Source: JAWWBN01 sp033720955
Lineage (GTDB): Bacteria; Acidobacteriota; Thermoanaerobaculia; Multivoradales; JAHEKO01
Length of the DNA: 6,089 bases
Assembly: GCA_033720955.1 (NCBI GenBank)
Contig: JAWWBN010000232.1
Location: forward strand, 1-6,089
Direction of reading: 5' to 3'
The notes below the pieces were generated by a model, which was not told the DNA's origin, made no database searches, and saw only the letters and a list, made by a program, of their open reading frames with translations. Both the position numbers and the translations under genes were made by a program. Shown piece after piece: positions 4,086-6,089 of this stretch. How positions within the stretch are numbered: the first letter of the stretch is position 1; every line of letters starts with the position of its first letter.

Positions 4086-5898
4086 TCCCCCCCTGCGTCG
4101 CGACCGCCTTGAGCACCACGATGGTGCGGTCGTCGCTCACTTCGGCCCCGGCGGCGAACCTCCGGGTGGCGGCCATCAGTCCGTCGGCGATCTGCATCGC
4201 CTTCCCGTCGGCCAGGCCGCGCAGGCTGCGAGCGATGCGCTCCTCGCCGAACTCGTTCTCCTCCAGGTCCAGACACTCCTCCACGCCGTCGGAGGCGATC
4301 ACCACCGACTCCCCCTCCTCGAGACGGATCGGCACCTCCTCGTACTCGCGGTCGGGCAGCAGACCCAGCGGAACGCCGCCGACCTCGATCCGCTTCACCG
4401 AGCGGCCGCGCAGGAGAAAGGGGTACGGCAGCCCGGAGTTGGCGACCAGCAGCGAGCGGTCGGCCGGGTCGTAGACCGCGAACGCCATGGCCAGGAAGCG
4501 GCTGTCGAAGCCCAGCCGGCCCAGCTTGCGGTTCATCTCCTTGAGCACGTGGGCCGGACGCACGTGGTTCTCCCCCACGTACTCGCGCAGCATGCCGATG
4601 ACCAGCGACCCGAAGAGGGCCGCCGACGTCGCCTTGCCCGCGACGTCCCCCACCGCGATGGCCACCCGGCCCTCGCCGTAGGGGATGAACTCGTAGAAGT
4701 CGCCGGCCAGATGCCGCGCCGGCTCGTAGGCGACCGCCACCTGCAGTCCCGGGACCCAAGGCGTCGACTTCGGGAGGAGCTGCTTCTGCACCTCGCGGGC
4801 GGTCGAGAGGTCGGTCTCCAGCTTGTGCTCGTCCAGACGCAACTGCTCGTAGAGATGGGCGTTCTCCAGCGCGATGGCCAGAGACGAGCCGAGGGTCGAG
4901 AGCAGTTGCTGGTGGGCGTTGCTGAAGGCGTTGAAGCGCACGCTCTCGAGGTTGAGGACTCCCAGCAGACGGTCCTTGAAGACCAGGGGCACCGCGAGCT
5001 CGGAGGCGACCTCGAGGTCGTCCACGCACTTCACGTAGCGCGGGTCGATCTGCACGTTGGGCACCCGCAGCGGCTGCCGCAGGGCGGCGGCGCTGCCGGC
5101 GATGCCGTGCCCCAGGGGGATCGCCCGCGCCGACGCCAGCCGCGGACCGTCGCGGTAGAGGGCGATCGACGGCTCCAGGAGCTGGCTCTCGGGGCTCCAG
5201 AGGTAGACGGTGAAGAGGTCGTAGTCGATGAGCCGCTTGACCAGCACGGCGACCCGCCGCAGCAGCCGCTTGCGGTTCAGGATGGAGGTGAGCTCGCGGC
5301 TCACCTCGTGCAGCAGCGACAGGGTGGTCGCCTGCTCGCGCAGGTTCTCGTACAGCCGCATCCGCTCGATGGCCGCTGCCAGGTGGTCGGCCAGAAAGCC
5401 GAGCAGCCGCTCATCCTCGAGGGTGAAGAAGTCGGGCTCCGGGCCGCCGATGTCGAGAACCCCTACGGTTCGGTTCTGGGTCAGCAACGGAATCGCCAGC
5501 TCCGACCGCACCGACGGGCTGGCGTTGATGTAGCGGCTGTCGGCTCGGGCGTCGTCCACCCGGACCGGCGTGCGGCCCGCCGCCGCCGTGCCCACGATCC
5601 CCTGCCCCATGCCGAAGCGCCAGTGCTCGATGACGTGCGGCGGGAACCCCTCGGCATAGGCGAAGCGCAGCTCCTGGCCGAGATCGTCGATCAGCAGCAC
5701 GGAGAAGGTCTCGAAGGGAACGAACCTCTTGATGATCTGGGCCACCCGCTCGAGGCCGCTGCCGAGGTCGGTGGTCGCGTTGAGCACCTGGGTGACCTCG
5801 AGCAGACAGGCGAGGGCCTCCTCGGGGCCGCGGCGCGCGCGCTGGGACCCGGCCGCTGCGACCCGGGCATCCGGGGACGGGGTGGTTCTCTCGCTCAT
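4075..5898 (-). CDS. Two-GAF sensor serine phosphatase (SpoIIE/RsbU type)
   Basis: This 607-residue soluble protein has two GAF sensor domains and a PP2C-like SpoIIE phosphatase domain. GAF 1 spans about 28-180 (GMGQGIVG 96-103, SELAIPL 132-138, VGVLDI 145-150) and GAF 2 about 192-347 (GHGIAGSA 263-270, SELAVPL 299-305, LGVLNLES 312-319). A charged linker helix (about 348-375, ending in QKQLLPK) leads to the phosphatase at about 385-597. Likely metal ligands are D400 in GDFYEF, D418 in GDVAGK, D537 in SDGVEE and D589/D590 in SDDRT, so the active site looks intact. GDFY follows Ala rather than the usual Gly, and the usual 'AGH' reads NSGLPYP (487-493). No signal peptide or membrane segment. 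Family members dephosphorylate STAS anti-anti-sigma proteins and so switch stress sigma factors; no STAS protein or kinase lies nearby. ATG 5898 has a weak GGAG ten bases upstream; homology fits this start loosely, since residues 1-25 are low complexity. Confidence 0.92.
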   Translation of the reverse strand: MSERTTPSPDARVAAAGSQRARRGPEEALACLLEVTQVLNATTDLGSGLERVAQIIKRFVPFETFSVLLIDDLGQELRFAYAEGFPPHVIEHWRFGMGQGIVGTAAAGRTPVRVDDARADSRYINASPSVRSELAIPLLTQNRTVGVLDIGGPEPDFFTLEDERLLGFLADHLAAAIERMRLYENLREQATTLSLLHEVSRELTSILNRKRLLRRVAVLVKRLIDYDLFTVYLWSPESQLLEPSIALYRDGPRLASARAIPLGHGIAGSAAALRQPLRVPNVQIDPRYVKCVDDLEVASELAVPLVFKDRLLGVLNLESVRFNAFSNAHQQLLSTLGSSLAIALENAHLYEQLRLDEHKLETDLSTAREVQKQLLPKSTPWVPGLQVAVAYEPARHLAGDFYEFIPYGEGRVAIAVGDVAGKATSAALFGSLVIGMLREYVGENHVRPAHVLKEMNRKLGRLGFDSRFLAMAFAVYDPADRSLLVANSGLPYPFLLRGRSVKRIEVGGVPLGLLPDREYEEVPIRLEEGESVVIASDGVEECLDLEENEFGEERIARSLRGLADGKAMQIADGLMAATRRFAAGAEVSDDRTIVVLKAVATQGGTGS

Positions 5899-6004
5899 GG
5901 GGTGGTCTCCAGCCCTCTAGAACCTGGCCGGACGAGCGGCGAATTCCCCGCCGCGGCCACCCCGGCTTCGACGCACGGCCTCACTTTCTGTATCTTGTCA
6001 CCCG
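5899..6004. other. Divergent intergenic region with promoters for both flanking genes
   Basis: The 106 bases separate the phosphatase (minus) from the right-edge gene (plus) and must hold both promoters. Its most AT-rich part is 5981-6000. On the minus strand GTGACA resembles a -35 (TTGACA) but has no fitting -10 at 16-18 bases. A short palindrome, CTCTAGAAC, at 5915-5923 contains TCTAGA. No coding ORF is visible. Confidence 0.45.
5991..5996 (+). promoter_or_regulatory. Probable -10 box of the right-edge gene, leaderless geometry
   Basis: TATCTT (5991-5996) is followed by eight bases and then ATG 6005. Transcription starting about seven bases after the box would begin at 6003-6005, at or just before the start codon, leaving no room for a Shine-Dalgarno, and none is present. 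A -35 is poor: TTCGAC at 5967-5972 sits 18 bases upstream but matches TTGACA at only two positions. Confidence 0.35.
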
Positions 6005-6089
6005 ATGACGAAGCCGCCGCGGCGCCCGATGACCGACCTGCCGCTGCGACCCGGAGCGGCGCCGCCGCCGCCACCCGAGCGACCGGCCC
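6005..6089 (+). CDS. N-terminus of an unidentified proline-rich protein (partial, runs off right edge)
   Basis: An open frame from ATG 6005 to the edge gives 28 codons beginning MTKPPRRPMTDLPLRPG and continuing into a run of five prolines. It has no stop and keeps the high-GC codon style of the neighbours. A second in-frame ATG at 6029 (MTDLPLRP) is an alternative start. Such Pro/Arg-rich basic beginnings are often the disordered cytoplasmic tail before a membrane segment or kinase domain, but nothing here identifies a family. It is divergent from the phosphatase. The call rests on the promoter-like box just upstream and on the open frame; 85 bases are too few to prove coding. Confidence 0.4.
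   Translation, partial: MTKPPRRPMTDLPLRPGAAPPPPPERPA

Noticed and set aside
3816..4112. 98-codon plus-strand ORF covering the intergenic gap
   Set aside because: Pro/Arg/Ser-rich with no motif or ribosome site; it runs into the antisense end of the phosphatase and crosses the hairpins.
3923..5029. 368-codon minus-strand frame overlapping the phosphatase in another frame
   Set aside because: Arg/Gly-rich composition; the overlapping frame has two GAF domains and an intact PP2C domain.

Overview
The window is GC-rich bacterial chromosome with tightly packed genes and strong GC preference at third codon positions, which also produces several long antisense and out-of-frame shadow ORFs. The gene mix fits a high-GC environmental bacterium such as an Acidobacteriota or Myxococcota-like lineage: a PilZ-like domain at the left edge, a lipid-carrier-dependent glycosyltransferase, an FGGY sugar/polyol kinase, and a two-GAF SpoIIE-type phosphatase. 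No marker gene here fixes the taxonomy, so this is only an impression. No insertion sequence, CRISPR array, tRNA or rRNA gene was seen.

Layout, left to right. (1) 1-170, minus: 5' end of a gene running off the left edge, probably with a PilZ-like domain. (2) 249-2354, plus: a 701-residue multi-pass GT-C glycosyltransferase of the PMT/ArnT (GT39-like) type. (3) 2351-3766, plus: a divergent glycerol-kinase-like FGGY kinase, coupled to the glycosyltransferase by a GTGA overlap. (4) 3767-4074: about 308 bases with no convincing large gene between convergent genes. GC drops here (33 of 60 bases in 3901-3960). The interval holds a strong GC hairpin with a T run on the minus strand, a second strong hairpin that can re-pair with a downstream GTCCCC copy, two tiny minus-strand ORFs, and an 18-base minus-strand segment complementary to the 3' tail of bacterial 16S rRNA. 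(5) 4075-5898, minus: a 607-residue GAF-GAF-PP2C (SpoIIE/RsbU type) phosphatase. (6) 5899-6004: divergent intergenic region. (7) 6005 to the right edge, plus: a proline-rich N-terminus of an unidentified gene whose start has no Shine-Dalgarno but lies just after a -10-like box, suggesting a leaderless mRNA.

Functionally, genes 2 and 3 form a probable two-gene operon linking membrane glycosyl transfer and small-polyol or sugar phosphorylation. The phosphatase is a cytoplasmic sensor and regulator that normally acts on a phosphorylated STAS-type anti-anti-sigma protein, but no such partner is in the window. The most unusual stretch is the 3767-4074 interval, which reads as a candidate undescribed minus-strand RNA of about 270 nucleotides ending at the terminator near 3770. 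This is inference from sequence features and has not been tested.
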